From Methylotenera sp. (GTDB taxonomy: Bacteria > Pseudomonadota > Gammaproteobacteria > Burkholderiales > Methylophilaceae), in the NCBI GenBank assembly GCA_005777825.1, contig SXLB01000083.1, forward strand, positions 1 through 37,471: a DNA stretch of 37,471 nt, written 5' to 3'. Below the pieces are notes generated by a model. That model had not been told where the DNA came from. It made no database searches and saw only the letters and a program-made list of their open reading frames with translations. Below, one piece after another: positions 8,417 through 19,601 of this stretch. Numbering within the stretch: the first letter of the stretch is position 1; every line of letters starts with the position of its first letter. Made by a program: the position numbers and the translations under genes.

Positions 8417-9538
8417 TTAGGCGGGCACCGGCTTGGCGCGCAAGCGCAAATCCGCACCCAATTGCCTAACGTCTATAATCTGCATGGCTTGTGCTTGTGA
8501 CATGGTCTCATAGGCCGGCATGGCAAACATGGGTTGAGCCGTGCCACCCATCAGTTTGGCGGCATAGTAAAAAATGCATTCATCGATTAATTGCGCTTGC
8601 AAGAAAGCGCCATTTAAAGCCGAACCGGCTTCCAGTAAGACCTCATTCACCCCTAGCGTAGCCAAGTGGGTCATCAAGGCCGGCAAATCAACTTGGCCGT
8701 GCTTGTTAGGCATGGCTATTAAGCTTAAACCAGGGCGCTGTATTGCTTGTAGCTGGGCGGCATCGGCTTTGGCGTAGGCAATCAATACCGGGCCTGTTTG
8801 CAGGCTGGCTGCAGAGAGCATTTGGCAATCATGCGGCGTGCGCAATCGGCTGTCTACAATCACGCGTAGCGGTTGACGCGACAAGGCCGCCTTGACTATC
8901 TCAGGTGCGCGCACGGTCATACTGGGGTTATCTTGCAAGACCGTGCCTATACCGGTCACAATGGCGCAAGCCAAACCACGCCAATGCTGCACATCGGCCC
9001 TGGCTGCTTCCGCTGTGATCCACTGACTCAATCCGTTGGCTAAAGCCGTGCGGCCATCTAAACTGGCGGCCAGTTTAGTGCGCAAATACGGTCTATGCCG
9101 AGTCATACGCGAGACGAAACCGGGGTTTAAGGCTTGCGCTTGCGCCTCCAACAATCCCAGCTCAACGTCTATGCCCGCCGCCCGTAAACGCTGCATGCCC
9201 TGCCCGGCCACCAAAGGGTTGGGGTCTTGCATGGCCACCACCACACGCTTTACCCCGGCTTTTAGTAAGGCATCCACGCAAGGTGGCGTTCGACCAACGT
9301 GGTTGCATGGTTCCAGGGTAACGTAGACATCGGCACCGACTGCGGCCTCGCCTGCTTGATTTAATGCCAGCACTTCGGCGTGCGCTTGACCGGCTTTGAG
9401 GTGGGCTGCTTGACCCAGTATTTGATTGTTTTTCACCACCACGCAAGCGACCCTAGGGTTGGGTGCAGTGCTGTAATTACCCTGCTCTGCTAACTGCAGC
9501 GCAAGGGCCATGTAGGTGTGGTCAGCGATGGAAAACAC
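8417..9538 (-). CDS. ribD: Bifunctional riboflavin biosynthesis deaminase/reductase RibD
   Basis: RibD carries out the second and third steps of riboflavin synthesis: deamination and then NADPH-dependent reduction of the pyrimidine intermediate. At 373 residues it has the standard two-domain length. The deaminase zinc site is HAE at residues 53-55 with PCNHVGRTPPC (C78 and C87); the reductase domain begins near residue 150 with RTKLAASLDGRTA. The start is GTG at 9538, which gives the expected N-terminus close to DHTYMALAL; ATG codon 10 would remove conserved residues. No clear Shine-Dalgarno sequence precedes it. It lies 28 bases after the small membrane protein gene and 6 bases before tatD. 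ribE is not adjacent, unlike in many bacteria. Confidence 0.96.
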   Translation of the reverse strand: MFSIADHTYMALALQLAEQGNYSTAPNPRVACVVVKNNQILGQAAHLKAGQAHAEVLALNQAGEAAVGADVYVTLEPCNHVGRTPPCVDALLKAGVKRVVVAMQDPNPLVAGQGMQRLRAAGIDVELGLLEAQAQALNPGFVSRMTRHRPYLRTKLAASLDGRTALANGLSQWITAEAARADVQHWRGLACAIVTGIGTVLQDNPSMTVRAPEIVKAALSRQPLRVIVDSRLRTPHDCQMLSAASLQTGPVLIAYAKADAAQLQAIQRPGLSLIAMPNKHGQVDLPALMTHLATLGVNEVLLEAGSALNGAFLQAQLIDECIFYYAAKLMGGTAQPMFAMPAYETMSQAQAMQIIDVRQLGADLRLRAKPVPA

Positions 9539-9566
9539 GGTGCAAAACTAGCGAGATTGGCCGGGC

Positions 9567-9944
9567 TTAATGTGAGGAGATGCGACTGTTGATTAGGTTG
9601 TTGTTTTCATCAAAATAAATCAACAAGCCGTGGTAGACATGCATGCACTTACCCAAATCGTATTCCACGTGTCTGTCCGCATCGTAGCTGGGCCTACCAA
9701 GCAATATGGCCACCGCTTCTTTAGGCGTACCTTTGACTAAAATATTTTGCTGCAAATCGTAAGCCATGTCGCCGCGCTTGCAATCATTTTGTACATTGGC
9801 TGCCGCCTGCATCCATTTGATTTGGTCGAATTTCTCGCTGCCAAACATGAGGCTGTCCTTCATGGCCCACCAGCCAAAAAACACCAAGGTCAAGACCACG
9901 GTAAACACACTTAAGGCTATCGAGGCCCATTTAATGACTCGCAT
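9567..9944 (-). CDS. Small membrane-anchored protein of unknown function, possibly BamE/SmpA-like fold
   Basis: I do not recognise the family with certainty. The 125-residue protein has one N-terminal membrane segment (about residues 6-28, WASIALSVFTVVLTLVFFGW), so most of it should face the periplasm. The soluble part has a GTPKEAVAILLGRPS segment followed by EYDLGKC and GLLIYFDENNNLINS; this order of helix, LG-x-P turn and terminal beta strands resembles BamE/SmpA-type domains. Two cysteines (in NDCKRG and LGKCMH) could form a disulfide. I chose ATG at 9944 rather than the upstream TTG at 9950 because GGAG sits seven bases before the ATG. It lies 15 bases after nrdR and 28 before ribD, in the same transcript. 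Confidence 0.75.
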   Translation of the reverse strand: MRVIKWASIALSVFTVVLTLVFFGWWAMKDSLMFGSEKFDQIKWMQAAANVQNDCKRGDMAYDLQQNILVKGTPKEAVAILLGRPSYDADRHVEYDLGKCMHVYHGLLIYFDENNNLINSRISSH

Positions 9945-9959
9945 AATCAATCTCCATTG

Positions 9960-10403
9960 TTATAGCTCACGGATGGCTTCATTAAAGTCATCCACATCTG
10001 AAAAGCTACGGTAAACCGAAGCAAAACGGATGTAAGCCACTTTATCCATCAATTTCAATTCATGCATCACGCTTTCACCCAGCTCCCTAGCGGGGATTTC
10101 ACGTTCACCCAAACTAAGCAATTTTTGCGTAATCCTGTCCAAGGCGCGGTCCACGTATTCGGTAGGCACCGGGCGTTTGTGCAAGGCCCGAGTGAAGGAC
10201 AGACGCAGCTTTTCTCTATCAAATGCCACCCGCGTGCCGTTGGTTTTAACCACTTGCGGCATAATCAATTCCGCCGTTTCGTAAGTGGTAAAACGCTTAT
10301 CGCAAACGCCGCATTTGCGGCGACGGCGTATGGAATTGCCCTCGTCGTTGACACGAGAATCGATTACCTGGGTATCGGCATCACCGCAAAAAGGGCATTT
10401 CAT
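9960..10403 (-). CDS. nrdR: Transcriptional repressor NrdR
   Basis: NrdR represses ribonucleotide reductase genes in response to ATP and dATP. The 147-residue protein has the N-terminal zinc ribbon with MKCPFCG and KCGVCDKRF (C3, C6, C31, C34) and an ATP-cone domain starting at about residue 50 with [16 protein letters not shown]. Length and sequence are fully typical, and glyA-nrdR-ribD is a common neighbourhood in Betaproteobacteria. It starts at ATG 10403, 26 bases after the glyA stop. Confidence 0.98.
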   Translation of the reverse strand: MKCPFCGDADTQVIDSRVNDEGNSIRRRRKCGVCDKRFTTYETAELIMPQVVKTNGTRVAFDREKLRLSFTRALHKRPVPTEYVDRALDRITQKLLSLGEREIPARELGESVMHELKLMDKVAYIRFASVYRSFSDVDDFNEAIREL

Positions 10404-10429
10404 AGTAAGCGCATTGGGCCTGAGACTGA

Positions 10430-11704
10430 CTAGCCTTGGTAGACTGGAAAGCGCGCGGTCAAGGCGTGGACTTTGGCTTTGGTGGCGGCTATGACGCTCT
10501 CATCCGTTGGGTTGTCCAACACATCAGCAATCAAATTGGCCACCAACTTGGCTTCTTCTTCTTTAAAACCACGCGTGGTGATTGCCGGCGCCCCTATGCG
10601 TATGCCTGAGGTCACGAACGGGCTTTCTGGGTCATTCGGAATGGCATTCTTATTAACGGTTATGTGCGCCAAACCCAATGCCGCATCGGCCGCTTTACCG
10701 GTTAAGCCTTTAGGACGCAAATCAACTAAAAACATGTGTGACTCGGTGCGGCCAGAAATAATGCGCAAACCTCTAGCAGCTAACGCTGCAGCCATGGCTT
10801 GGGCATTTTTCACCACTTGGCTTTGATAGGTTTTAAAAGCCGGTTGCGACGCTTCCAAGAAGGCCGTGGCTTTTGCTGCAATCACGTGCATCAAAGGGCC
10901 GCCTTGCAAACCAGGGAAGACGCTAGAGTTCAAGGATTTTTCAAATTCGGCTTTAGCCAAAATAATACCACCGCGTGGGCCACGCAAAGTTTTATGCGTG
11001 GTAGAGGTGACAAAATCAGCATGCGGCACCGGATTAGGGTAAACGCCCGCCGCGATCAAGCCAGAGTAATGCGCCATGTCCACCATGAAATACGCCCCTA
11101 CTTTTTTCGCGATCTCGGCCATGCGTGCCCAATCAAAACGCAAGGCATAAGCCGATGCGCCGCCTATCAACAACTTGGGCTTGCACTCGACGGCGATGCG
11201 CTCCATCTCGTCGTAATCGATTTCTTCTTTATCGTTTAAGCCGTAAGGCACGATGTTAAATAATTTACCGGACAAATTGGCAGGCGAACCATGCGTGAGA
11301 TGACCACCGTGACCCAAGTTCATGCCCATGACCGTGTCACCTGGCTTCAAGATAGAGAAATACACGGCTTGGTTGGCTTGCGAACCTGAATGGGGCTGCA
11401 CGTTGGCGTACTCTGCGCCGTACAGGGCTTTCAAACGGTCTATGGCCAACTGCTCAATTTCATCCACGTACTCACAGCCGCCGTAGAAACGTCTGCCTGG
11501 GTAGCCTTCGGCGTACTTATTGGTTAACTGCGAACCTTGCGCTTGCATCACCGCTGGACTGGTGTAATTTTCCGACGCTATGAGCTCAATGTGCTCATGC
11601 TGACGCACCACTTCGTGCGACATCATGCCCCACAAAGCCGCGTCTGCTTTATCCAAAGTAAGATCGTAAGTAAAGGGCGCCTGATTAGTTGGGGCTAGTG
11701 ACAT
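10430..11704 (-). CDS. glyA: Serine hydroxymethyltransferase
   Basis: This PLP enzyme interconverts serine and glycine while passing a one-carbon unit to tetrahydrofolate. The 424-residue protein carries [12 protein letters not shown] near the N-terminus, [22 protein letters not shown] and [12 protein letters not shown], in which K238 is the PLP lysine. Length is standard. It heads the minus-strand run glyA-nrdR-membrane protein-ribD-tatD and is divergent from iscX. A plausible promoter (TTAACC-17-TAAAAT) lies upstream. No unusual features. Confidence 0.98.
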   Translation of the reverse strand: MSLAPTNQAPFTYDLTLDKADAALWGMMSHEVVRQHEHIELIASENYTSPAVMQAQGSQLTNKYAEGYPGRRFYGGCEYVDEIEQLAIDRLKALYGAEYANVQPHSGSQANQAVYFSILKPGDTVMGMNLGHGGHLTHGSPANLSGKLFNIVPYGLNDKEEIDYDEMERIAVECKPKLLIGGASAYALRFDWARMAEIAKKVGAYFMVDMAHYSGLIAAGVYPNPVPHADFVTSTTHKTLRGPRGGIILAKAEFEKSLNSSVFPGLQGGPLMHVIAAKATAFLEASQPAFKTYQSQVVKNAQAMAAALAARGLRIISGRTESHMFLVDLRPKGLTGKAADAALGLAHITVNKNAIPNDPESPFVTSGIRIGAPAITTRGFKEEEAKLVANLIADVLDNPTDESVIAATKAKVHALTARFPVYQG

Positions 11705-11755
11705 AGTATTTCGCTTTCCAATTACGGTTTAAGTTTGAGTGAATAATAAGGCGCT

Positions 11756-11784
11756 ATTTTAACACGGCCTAGGCTGAAGGTTAA
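11756..11784 (-). promoter_or_regulatory. Candidate sigma-70 promoter for glyA
   Basis: Read on the minus strand, TTAACC (11784-11779) and TAAAAT (11761-11756) are 17 bases apart; they match the -35 and -10 consensus at 4 and 5 of 6 positions. The -10 lies about 50 bases upstream of the glyA ATG. This is a pattern match only. Confidence 0.4.
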
Positions 11785-11833
11785 AACCTTAATATGCATG
11801 CTAGGCGGTCTTTGTATTTAAGTTTTGGCTTTT

Positions 11834-11862
11834 TTGTTGCCGGCTTGAGACCACGCTATAAT
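11834..11862 (+). promoter_or_regulatory. Candidate sigma-70 promoter for iscX
   Basis: A perfect -10 TATAAT (11857-11862) is preceded at 17 bases by TTGTTG (11834-11839). Transcription would begin near 11869, giving a leader of about 40 bases before the iscX ATG. The perfect -10 and correct spacing make this one of the better promoter candidates in the window. Confidence 0.6.
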
Positions 11863-11910
11863 CGACTAAGTTTAAGATCAATTAACTTTATTATTAGTGA
11901 GAGCAGCGCC

Positions 11911-12105
11911 ATGAAATGGACAGACAGTTTACGCATCGCCGAAGCCTTATGCGATCAATACCCAGACACCGACCCCAGCACGGTGCGCTTTACCGATTTA
12001 ATGACATGGGTCATGGCGCTAGACGGGTTCGATGACGATCCGAATAAATGCGGTGAACGCATCTTGGAAGCCATCCAACTGGCTTGGATAGACGAAGCCG
12101 ACTGA
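11911..12105 (+). CDS. iscX: Fe-S cluster assembly protein IscX
   Basis: A 64-residue acidic protein beginning [13 protein letters not shown] and including [16 protein letters not shown] and AWIDEAD, all hallmarks of IscX (YfhJ), which binds the cysteine desulfurase IscS and modulates iron-sulfur cluster assembly. Longer in-frame starts exist upstream, but ATG 11911 matches the known family N-terminus and lies after the promoter. The gene is normally at the end of the isc operon; here it stands alone, with its own promoter and terminator, divergent from glyA and convergent with pgm only one base away. Confidence 0.95.
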   Translation: MKWTDSLRIAEALCDQYPDTDPSTVRFTDLMTWVMALDGFDDDPNKCGERILEAIQLAWIDEAD

Positions 12106-12106
12106 A

Positions 12107-13798
<1,692 letters not shown>

Positions 13799-13888
13799 TT
13801 ATGGCTAATATCATACACGACGATTGCAGACTGTTTGCTGGTTTAAGCTGCTAAAAAATCCGGCGTCCATGTTAGAATTATTTCGAAA

Positions 13889-13908
13889 AACACCGCCCAG
13901 TCGGTGTT
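13889..13908 (+). other. Hairpin in the potF leader
   Basis: AACACCG (13889-13895) and CGGTGTT (13902-13908) form a perfect 7-bp stem with a 6-base loop; a T-rich stretch ending in TTTTT follows (13915-13919). It lies 40 bases before the potF start. On this strand there is no gene upstream to terminate, so it could be an attenuator, an mRNA-stabilising hairpin or an operator. A TAGAAT -10-like word lies at 13873-13878 but without a good -35. Confidence 0.45.
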
Positions 13909-13947
13909 GCTTACTTTTTCCATTGATTGCATTTTAGAAAGGCCGAC

Positions 13948-15081
13948 ATGCGTGCGCCATCCAAGCCCAGCTTAACTTACAGCTTATTCCTTAGCTGTCT
14001 AGGCTTTATGCTACTCAGCCTTAGCGCCATCACCAGCGCCGCCGTGAATGAAGAAAAAATACTGAATATTTACAACTGGTCGGACTACCTTGCGCCTGAC
14101 ACCATCCCGAATTTTGAAAAAGAAACCGGCATCAAAGTGCGCTACGATATTTTTGATAGCAACGAAATATTGCACGCCAAATTAATTGCCAGAAAAACCG
14201 GCTACGACATCGTGGTGCCTTCCTCAAACTGGGCAAAATTGCAGATTGAAGGCGGTTTATACCAAAAACTAGACAAAGCCAAGCTGTCCAATTGGAAAAA
14301 TCTCGACCCAGCCATATTGAAACAAATGCAGGCGTTTGACCCAGGAAACGCCTACTTGGTGGATTGGCTATGGAGCTACACCACAGTCGGCATCAATGTC
14401 GACAAGGTCAAGTTCGCTTTAGGCAATACACCCATGCCAGATAACGCTTGGGATTTGGTGTTCAATCCTATCTACACCAACAAATTAAAGTCTTGCGGCA
14501 TCACCTTATTGGATACCTCGTCCGAGGTCTTCCCTATCGCCTTGCATTACCTAGGCCGCGACCCCTACAGCAAAAATGCCGCCGATTACCAAGCCGCTTT
14601 TGCCATGTTGAAAAAAGTACGGCCCGACATCAAGCGCTTTAATTCTGGCGGCCAAATTGAAGATTTAGCCAGCGGCCAAGTCTGCGTGGCGCTGGGCTGG
14701 GCGGGTGATTTTAACTTGGCTAGAAAACGCGCCCTGGAAAATAATTTGGCGCAAAACATCGTGGCCTTGCTGCCTAAAACGGGCGGATTGATGTTCATGG
14801 ACACCATGGCCATTCCGGCCGATGCGCCACACCCAAACAACGCCCATCTGTTCATCAACTACATACTACGCGCGCAAGTGCATGCCAGCTTAACCAACGC
14901 CTTATCCTTTGCTAATCCCAATCAAGCCGCCAGCGCGTTTGTCGACGCATCCATTAAGCGTAACCCCAGCATTTTTTTAGCTCCCAGCGACGTGGCTAGG
15001 CTTATTCCACCTGGCACGGTGGACAATGGCACCAGGCGCATCATGACCCGTTTATTCACTCGCTTTAAAACAGGATTGTAA
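13948..15081 (+). CDS. potF: Polyamine (putrescine-type) ABC transporter, periplasmic binding protein
   Basis: This periplasmic protein captures putrescine or a related polyamine and delivers it to the PotHI channel. I chose ATG 13948 (377 residues) over an upstream TTG at 13927 because AAAGG lies just before it and because it places a normal signal peptide at the N-terminus (hydrophobic stretch about residues 10-30, cleavage likely near A32). The mature part begins with LNIYNWSDYL; the WSDY ligand-binding residues are at 44-47. Later come SSEVFP, GWAGDF and FMDTMAIPADA, matching the glutamate, tryptophan-aspartate and aspartate ligands of E. coli PotF. The complete set of four transporter genes follows in order. 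Spermidine or another diamine is possible as substrate. Confidence 0.94.
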   Translation: MRAPSKPSLTYSLFLSCLGFMLLSLSAITSAAVNEEKILNIYNWSDYLAPDTIPNFEKETGIKVRYDIFDSNEILHAKLIARKTGYDIVVPSSNWAKLQIEGGLYQKLDKAKLSNWKNLDPAILKQMQAFDPGNAYLVDWLWSYTTVGINVDKVKFALGNTPMPDNAWDLVFNPIYTNKLKSCGITLLDTSSEVFPIALHYLGRDPYSKNAADYQAAFAMLKKVRPDIKRFNSGGQIEDLASGQVCVALGWAGDFNLARKRALENNLAQNIVALLPKTGGLMFMDTMAIPADAPHPNNAHLFINYILRAQVHASLTNALSFANPNQAASAFVDASIKRNPSIFLAPSDVARLIPPGTVDNGTRRIMTRLFTRFKTGL

Positions 15082-15083
15082 GG

Positions 15084-16199
15084 ATGGAAAACGCTAGCAA
15101 ATCCCCATTAGCCAACGAGCCTTTATTGCGCATAGAAGGCGTCAGTAAAATCTACGACGGTCACATCAAGGCGGTGGATCAAGTCACGCTGAACGTGGCC
15201 AGCGGGGAAATTTTCGCCTTATTGGGTGGCTCAGGTTGCGGCAAATCCACCTTATTGCGCATGCTGGCAGGCTTTGAGACGCCAAGCCAAGGCCGAATTT
15301 ACTTAGGCGGGACAGACATCACGGAGTTGCCTGCTTACCAACGGCCCATCAACATGATGTTTCAGTCCTATGCACTGTTCCCGCATTTAAGCGTCAGCGA
15401 CAACATCGCTTTTGGCTTGCGGCGTGACGGCATGGCTAAAGAGTCCATTGCCGAGCGGGTGGAGGCCATGTTGAAACTGGTGCAACTAAGCCAGTACGGC
15501 AAACGCAAACCTCATCAGCTATCGGGCGGTCAGCAGCAACGGGTGGCCTTAGCCCGCAGCATAGCTAAACAACCCAAGCTGTTATTACTGGATGAACCCT
15601 TGGGTGCCTTAGATAAAAAATTACGTGTCAGCACACAAATAGAATTAGTCAACATCATAGAAGAAGTGGGCGTGACCTGCGTGTTGGTGACCCACGATCA
15701 AGAAGAAGCCATGACCATGGCGACGCGCATGGCCGTCATGAGTGCAGGCTCGTTTTTACAAGTAGGTTCGCCCAAGGACATTTACCAACAGCCTAACAGC
15801 CGACAAGTGGCGGATTTTATTGGTAGCGTGAACATTTTTGACGGCCTAGTCAAAGAAAACCACACCGATTACGTCCTAGTGCAATGCGCCGATGCCTTGC
15901 TGCGCGCCCCATCCAACCAAGCCTGTCATTTAGGCATGGCGGTGGGCGTGGCCATACGGCCAGAAAAAATGGCGCTCAGCCGCAAAAAACCCACGGCTAA
16001 AGTCAACCATGTGGCCGGCGTGGTGGTGGAGATGGCCTACTTTGGCGCACACACTAGCTACCATGTAAAACTGGCCAGTGGCAAAGTGCTGCAAGTGCAA
16101 GTGCAAAGTCAGGCCGATGAAGATAATGCCGATTTAAGCTGGGGCGATGCGGTTTACGCCAGCTGGGGCGACAGTGCGATGGTGCTGTTGACGCAATAA
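15084..16199 (+). CDS. potG: Polyamine ABC transporter, ATP-binding protein
   Basis: The ATPase subunit of the importer. Walker A GGSGCGKS is at residues 48-55, the ABC signature LSGGQ at 145-149, Walker B LLLLDE at 165-170, and the switch histidine in VTHDQEEAM. A C-terminal TOBE-type region of about 130 residues follows, as in PotA, PotG and MalK-type proteins. The 371-residue length is typical. It starts two bases after the potF stop and its stop overlaps the potH start by one base (TAATG), indicating translational coupling. I call it PotG rather than PotA because it is encoded in a PotFGHI arrangement. Confidence 0.95.
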   Translation: MENASKSPLANEPLLRIEGVSKIYDGHIKAVDQVTLNVASGEIFALLGGSGCGKSTLLRMLAGFETPSQGRIYLGGTDITELPAYQRPINMMFQSYALFPHLSVSDNIAFGLRRDGMAKESIAERVEAMLKLVQLSQYGKRKPHQLSGGQQQRVALARSIAKQPKLLLLDEPLGALDKKLRVSTQIELVNIIEEVGVTCVLVTHDQEEAMTMATRMAVMSAGSFLQVGSPKDIYQQPNSRQVADFIGSVNIFDGLVKENHTDYVLVQCADALLRAPSNQACHLGMAVGVAIRPEKMALSRKKPTAKVNHVAGVVVEMAYFGAHTSYHVKLASGKVLQVQVQSQADEDNADLSWGDAVYASWGDSAMVLLTQ

Positions 16200-17107
16200 T
16201 GGCCAGCCTCATGCAATCATTGAAAGGTAGCACGCCCGCCTGGCTAACTGGGCGCCGCTTGGTCATAGGCTTGCCGTATGCTTGGTTCTTGATCTTGGCT
16301 TTATTGCCAGTATTAATCGTGCTGAAAATCAGCTTATCGGAAATGCAAACGACGGCGGTATCGGGCATGGTTAGCTGGCAAGGTGCCTGGCCCCAGATCA
16401 AAATAGATGTTAGCAGCTACTTGTTTCTGGCCTTCGACGAACTGTATTTGCTCACGTATTTATCCTCCATTCAATACGCCTTTTACACCACAGTGATTTG
16501 CTTAGGCCTAGGTTACCCGTTTGCCTACTTCATGGCGCGCGCACCCAAACACTGGCAAGCGCTATTGCTCATGCTGATCATGTTGCCGTTTTGGACCTCG
16601 TTTTTACTGCGTATTTACGCCTGGAAAACCCTCTTGGTTAACAACGGTTTAATCAATAGCGCTTTGCTGGCGCTAGGCTGGATAGACAGCCCTATCGAGA
16701 TGCTCAATACGCCCTTCTCCTTGATGCTAGGCATGGTCTACTCGTATTTACCTTTCATGATATTGCCGCTGTATGCCAACCTGTCCAAACTGGATGGCCG
16801 CTACCTAGAAGCGGCAGCAGACTTAGGCTGCCACCCGTTTAAAACCTTTTGGCTAATTACCGTGCCCCTATCTAAAGCCGGCATAGTGGCCGGTTGCATG
16901 CTGGTGTTCATCCCCGCGGTTGGCGAATACGTGATCCCCGAACTGCTAGGCGGCCCCAACACCTTAATGATAGGTCGCGTATTGTGGGACGAGTTTTTTA
17001 GCAACAACGACTGGCCCATGGCATCGGCCGTGACCATCGTCATGCTGCTACTCATCATGTTGCCGCTGACTATTTACAACAAACTGCAATCCGAGGGGCG
17101 CGCATAA
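16199..17107 (+). CDS. potH: Polyamine ABC transporter, permease PotH
   Basis: An inner-membrane permease of 302 residues with about six hydrophobic segments. The EAA loop that docks onto the ATPase is seen as EAAADLGCHPFKTFWLITVP. Typical PotH segments such as LPFWTSFLLRIYAWK and PAVGEYVIPELLGG are present. It pairs with PotI to form the channel. It overlaps potG by one base and ends 3 bases before potI. Confidence 0.96.
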   Translation: MASLMQSLKGSTPAWLTGRRLVIGLPYAWFLILALLPVLIVLKISLSEMQTTAVSGMVSWQGAWPQIKIDVSSYLFLAFDELYLLTYLSSIQYAFYTTVICLGLGYPFAYFMARAPKHWQALLLMLIMLPFWTSFLLRIYAWKTLLVNNGLINSALLALGWIDSPIEMLNTPFSLMLGMVYSYLPFMILPLYANLSKLDGRYLEAAADLGCHPFKTFWLITVPLSKAGIVAGCMLVFIPAVGEYVIPELLGGPNTLMIGRVLWDEFFSNNDWPMASAVTIVMLLLIMLPLTIYNKLQSEGRA

Positions 17108-17110
17108 AAC

Positions 17111-17941
17111 ATGAACAGCACCGCGCTTAAATGGTTTGGCCGCAGCTGGATGCTGCTGGTCTATGCATTTTTATTTCTGCCCATCTTTACCCTGGTCGCC
17201 TACTCGTTTAATGACTCGCAGTTGGTCACGGTATGGAGCCATGCCAGCTTGCGTTGGTATAAAGCCTTAATGCATGACAGCGACTTGATCGCCGCCGTCA
17301 TGTTATCCTTTAAAATTGCTTTCTTATCGGCTTTGGTCTCGGTATTCTTTGGGCTGTTCAGCGCGTTTGCCTTACACCGTTATCGGCGCTTCACTGGCCG
17401 CGGCCTGCTGTCCTCCTTGGCCAGCACGCCTTTGGTGATGCCAGACGTGATTGTTGGCCTGTCCTTATTACTGATGCTGGTGTCCGCGCAACAAGCCCTG
17501 GGCTACCCTGAGCGCGGCTTATTAACCATATTGCTAGGCCACACATTACTTGGCACGGCTTACGCCACGGTAGTGGTGCGTTCGCGCTTAACGGAAATGG
17601 ACAGCAAACTGGAGGAAGCCGCCATGGATTTAGGCTGCCGGCCGTGGCAAGTATTCACCTTGGTGACCTTGCCTCTGCTCATGCCGGCCTTGCTATCTGC
17701 CTTCTTACTCACCTTCACCTTGTCTTTTGATGACGTGGTCTTATCGTCCTTCTTGTCTGGGCCAGGCTACTCGACCATGCCCATGGTGATTTTTTCCCGC
17801 GCGCGCTTAGGCTTAAACCCCAGCATCAATGCCCTGGCTACCGTCACCATCGTCGTCGTCTCAGTGGTCGTCATCGCCTCCACACTTTACAGTCTGCGAC
17901 AGGAACGCCAGCGTAAACGCGACATGGCCTATCGCGACTAG
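17111..17941 (+). CDS. potI: Polyamine ABC transporter, permease PotI
   Basis: The second channel subunit, 276 residues with six predicted membrane segments. The EAA loop reads EEAAMDLGCRPWQVF, and LSFDDVVLSSFLSGPG is characteristic of PotI/PotC permeases. It is the last gene of the potFGHI operon. No terminator hairpin is visible after its stop; the next gene, prfC, lies 70 bases downstream and may have its own promoter. Confidence 0.96.
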   Translation: MNSTALKWFGRSWMLLVYAFLFLPIFTLVAYSFNDSQLVTVWSHASLRWYKALMHDSDLIAAVMLSFKIAFLSALVSVFFGLFSAFALHRYRRFTGRGLLSSLASTPLVMPDVIVGLSLLLMLVSAQQALGYPERGLLTILLGHTLLGTAYATVVVRSRLTEMDSKLEEAAMDLGCRPWQVFTLVTLPLLMPALLSAFLLTFTLSFDDVVLSSFLSGPGYSTMPMVIFSRARLGLNPSINALATVTIVVVSVVVIASTLYSLRQERQRKRDMAYRD

Positions 17942-17947
17942 CCATGA

Positions 17948-17975
17948 TTGGTTAGCTGCGAATTTAAGGTAAAAT
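17948..17975 (+). promoter_or_regulatory. Candidate promoter for prfC
   Basis: TTGGTT (17948-17953) and TAAAAT (17970-17975) are 16 bases apart, 36 bases before the prfC start. This is a pattern match of moderate quality; read-through from the pot operon is equally possible. Confidence 0.35.
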
Positions 17976-18011
17976 GGCGCCCTTGCCTTAAATCAAAGAT
18001 CCGCTTAACCC

Positions 18012-19601
18012 ATGTCCACACCCGCGCCTACCGCCTTGCAAGGTGAAATAAAACGCCGCCGCACCTTTGCCATCATTTCGCATCCGGATGCGGGTAAGAC
18101 CACATTAACTGAAAAGTTATTGTGGTTTGGTGGCGCCATACAAGTGGCCGGCGAAGTGCGTGGCCGCAAGGCATCACGCCATGCCACGTCGGACTGGATG
18201 GAATTGGAAAAGCAACGCGGCATCTCCGTGACCTCATCGGTCATGCAGTTTCCCTACCGCGAACACATGATCAACCTACTGGACACCCCAGGCCATGACG
18301 ACTTCTCTGAAGACACTTACCGCACCCTAACCGCGGTGGATTCGGCGGTCATGGTGATTGATGCGGTGAATGGCGTGGAAGCGCAAACCATCAAACTATT
18401 AAATGTGTGCCGCATGCGCGACACCCCCATCGTCACTTTCATCAACAAACTGGACCGCGAAAGCCGTGAACCCATAGAGTTGCTGGACGAGATAGAAACC
18501 ACACTGGGTATGGAATGCGCGCCCATGACATGGCCTATAGGCATGGGCAAAAGCTTTAGGGGCGTGTACAACCTCTACACCGACAGCATCGCCTTTTTTG
18601 ACCCGCGCGCTGAGAAAGGCACCTCGGAAATCATCCAAGGCCTGGACAACCCACGCTTGGATGAGGTGCTGGGGCCAGTGGCGGAGGAATTGCGTATCAA
18701 CGTGGAATTGGTCCGCGGCGCATCGCACAGCTTTGATGCCGAACGCTATTTAAGCGGCAAGCAAACACCGGTCTACTTTGGTTCAGCCATCAACAACTTT
18801 GGCGTGCAATCGCTATTGGATGCGGTGGTCGATTTGTCGCCTGCGCCACTTGCACGGAATGCGGCCAGTCGCAGCGTGGCGCCGGATGAGAATAAATTTT
18901 CTGGCTTTGTGTTTAAAATTCAAGCCAATATGGACCCCAAGCACCGCGATCGCATTGCCTTCTTAAGGGTGTGTTCCGGTCGCTTTGAGCGTGGCATGAA
19001 AATCAAACAAGTTAGCACCGGCAAGTTGATGGCGGTCAACAATGCCATCACCTTTATGGCACAAGACCGCACCACCATGGACGAAGCTTACTCCGGTGAC
19101 ATCATAGGCATACCCAACCACGGCACCATCAAAGTGGGCGATACTTTTAGTGAAAATGAAAACCTAAAATTCACTGGCTTACCCTCTTTTGCCCCGGAAT
19201 TTTTCCGTAAAGCACGATTAAAAAATCCGTTAAAAATGAAGCAGTTGCAAAAGGGTCTTCAACAACTAGCTGAAGAAGGGGCGTCGCAATTATTCAGGCC
19301 CATACTCAGCAATGATTTGATTTTGGGTGCGGTCGGCATGCTGCAATTTGAAGTGGTGGCGCATCGCTTAGAGCACGAATACGGCGTGGACATCGTGTTT
19401 GAAAATTACGATTGTTACACCGCGCGTTGGTTGCGCGGTAAAGACAGCGACTTAAGCGCGATTGCCGATAAATACGGGTTCAATGTGGCAATGGACGGGG
19501 CAAATGAATATGTCTACTTAGCGCCAAACCGCGTGAACCTACAAATGGCCCAAGAGCGCTACCCGGACATAGAATTTTTAGAAACGCGTGAGCTCACCTA
19601 A
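18012..19601 (+). CDS. prfC: Peptide chain release factor 3
   Basis: RF3 is a GTPase that removes RF1 and RF2 from the ribosome after peptide release. The 529-residue protein has G1 HPDAGKT (24-30), the switch II motif DTPGH (91-95) and G4 NKLD (145-148), and the RF3-typical stretch [18 protein letters not shown] is present here with a serine ([10 protein letters not shown]). The C-terminal domains are complete. No strong ribosome binding site is seen before ATG 18012. The end overlaps the possible GTG start of ychJ by 14 bases. Confidence 0.97.
   Translation: MSTPAPTALQGEIKRRRTFAIISHPDAGKTTLTEKLLWFGGAIQVAGEVRGRKASRHATSDWMELEKQRGISVTSSVMQFPYREHMINLLDTPGHDDFSEDTYRTLTAVDSAVMVIDAVNGVEAQTIKLLNVCRMRDTPIVTFINKLDRESREPIELLDEIETTLGMECAPMTWPIGMGKSFRGVYNLYTDSIAFFDPRAEKGTSEIIQGLDNPRLDEVLGPVAEELRINVELVRGASHSFDAERYLSGKQTPVYFGSAINNFGVQSLLDAVVDLSPAPLARNAASRSVAPDENKFSGFVFKIQANMDPKHRDRIAFLRVCSGRFERGMKIKQVSTGKLMAVNNAITFMAQDRTTMDEAYSGDIIGIPNHGTIKVGDTFSENENLKFTGLPSFAPEFFRKARLKNPLKMKQLQKGLQQLAEEGASQLFRPILSNDLILGAVGMLQFEVVAHRLEHEYGVDIVFENYDCYTARWLRGKDSDLSAIADKYGFNVAMDGANEYVYLAPNRVNLQMAQERYPDIEFLETRELT

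Noticed and set aside
11794-11910. Longer N-terminus for iscX starting at 11794
   Set aside because: The added residues do not match the family, and the extension would run through the TATAAT promoter; ATG 11911 fits the known IscX N-terminus.
13889-13908. Terminator of pgm
   Set aside because: pgm is on the other strand and reads away from this site, so the hairpin lies upstream of its start, not after its end.
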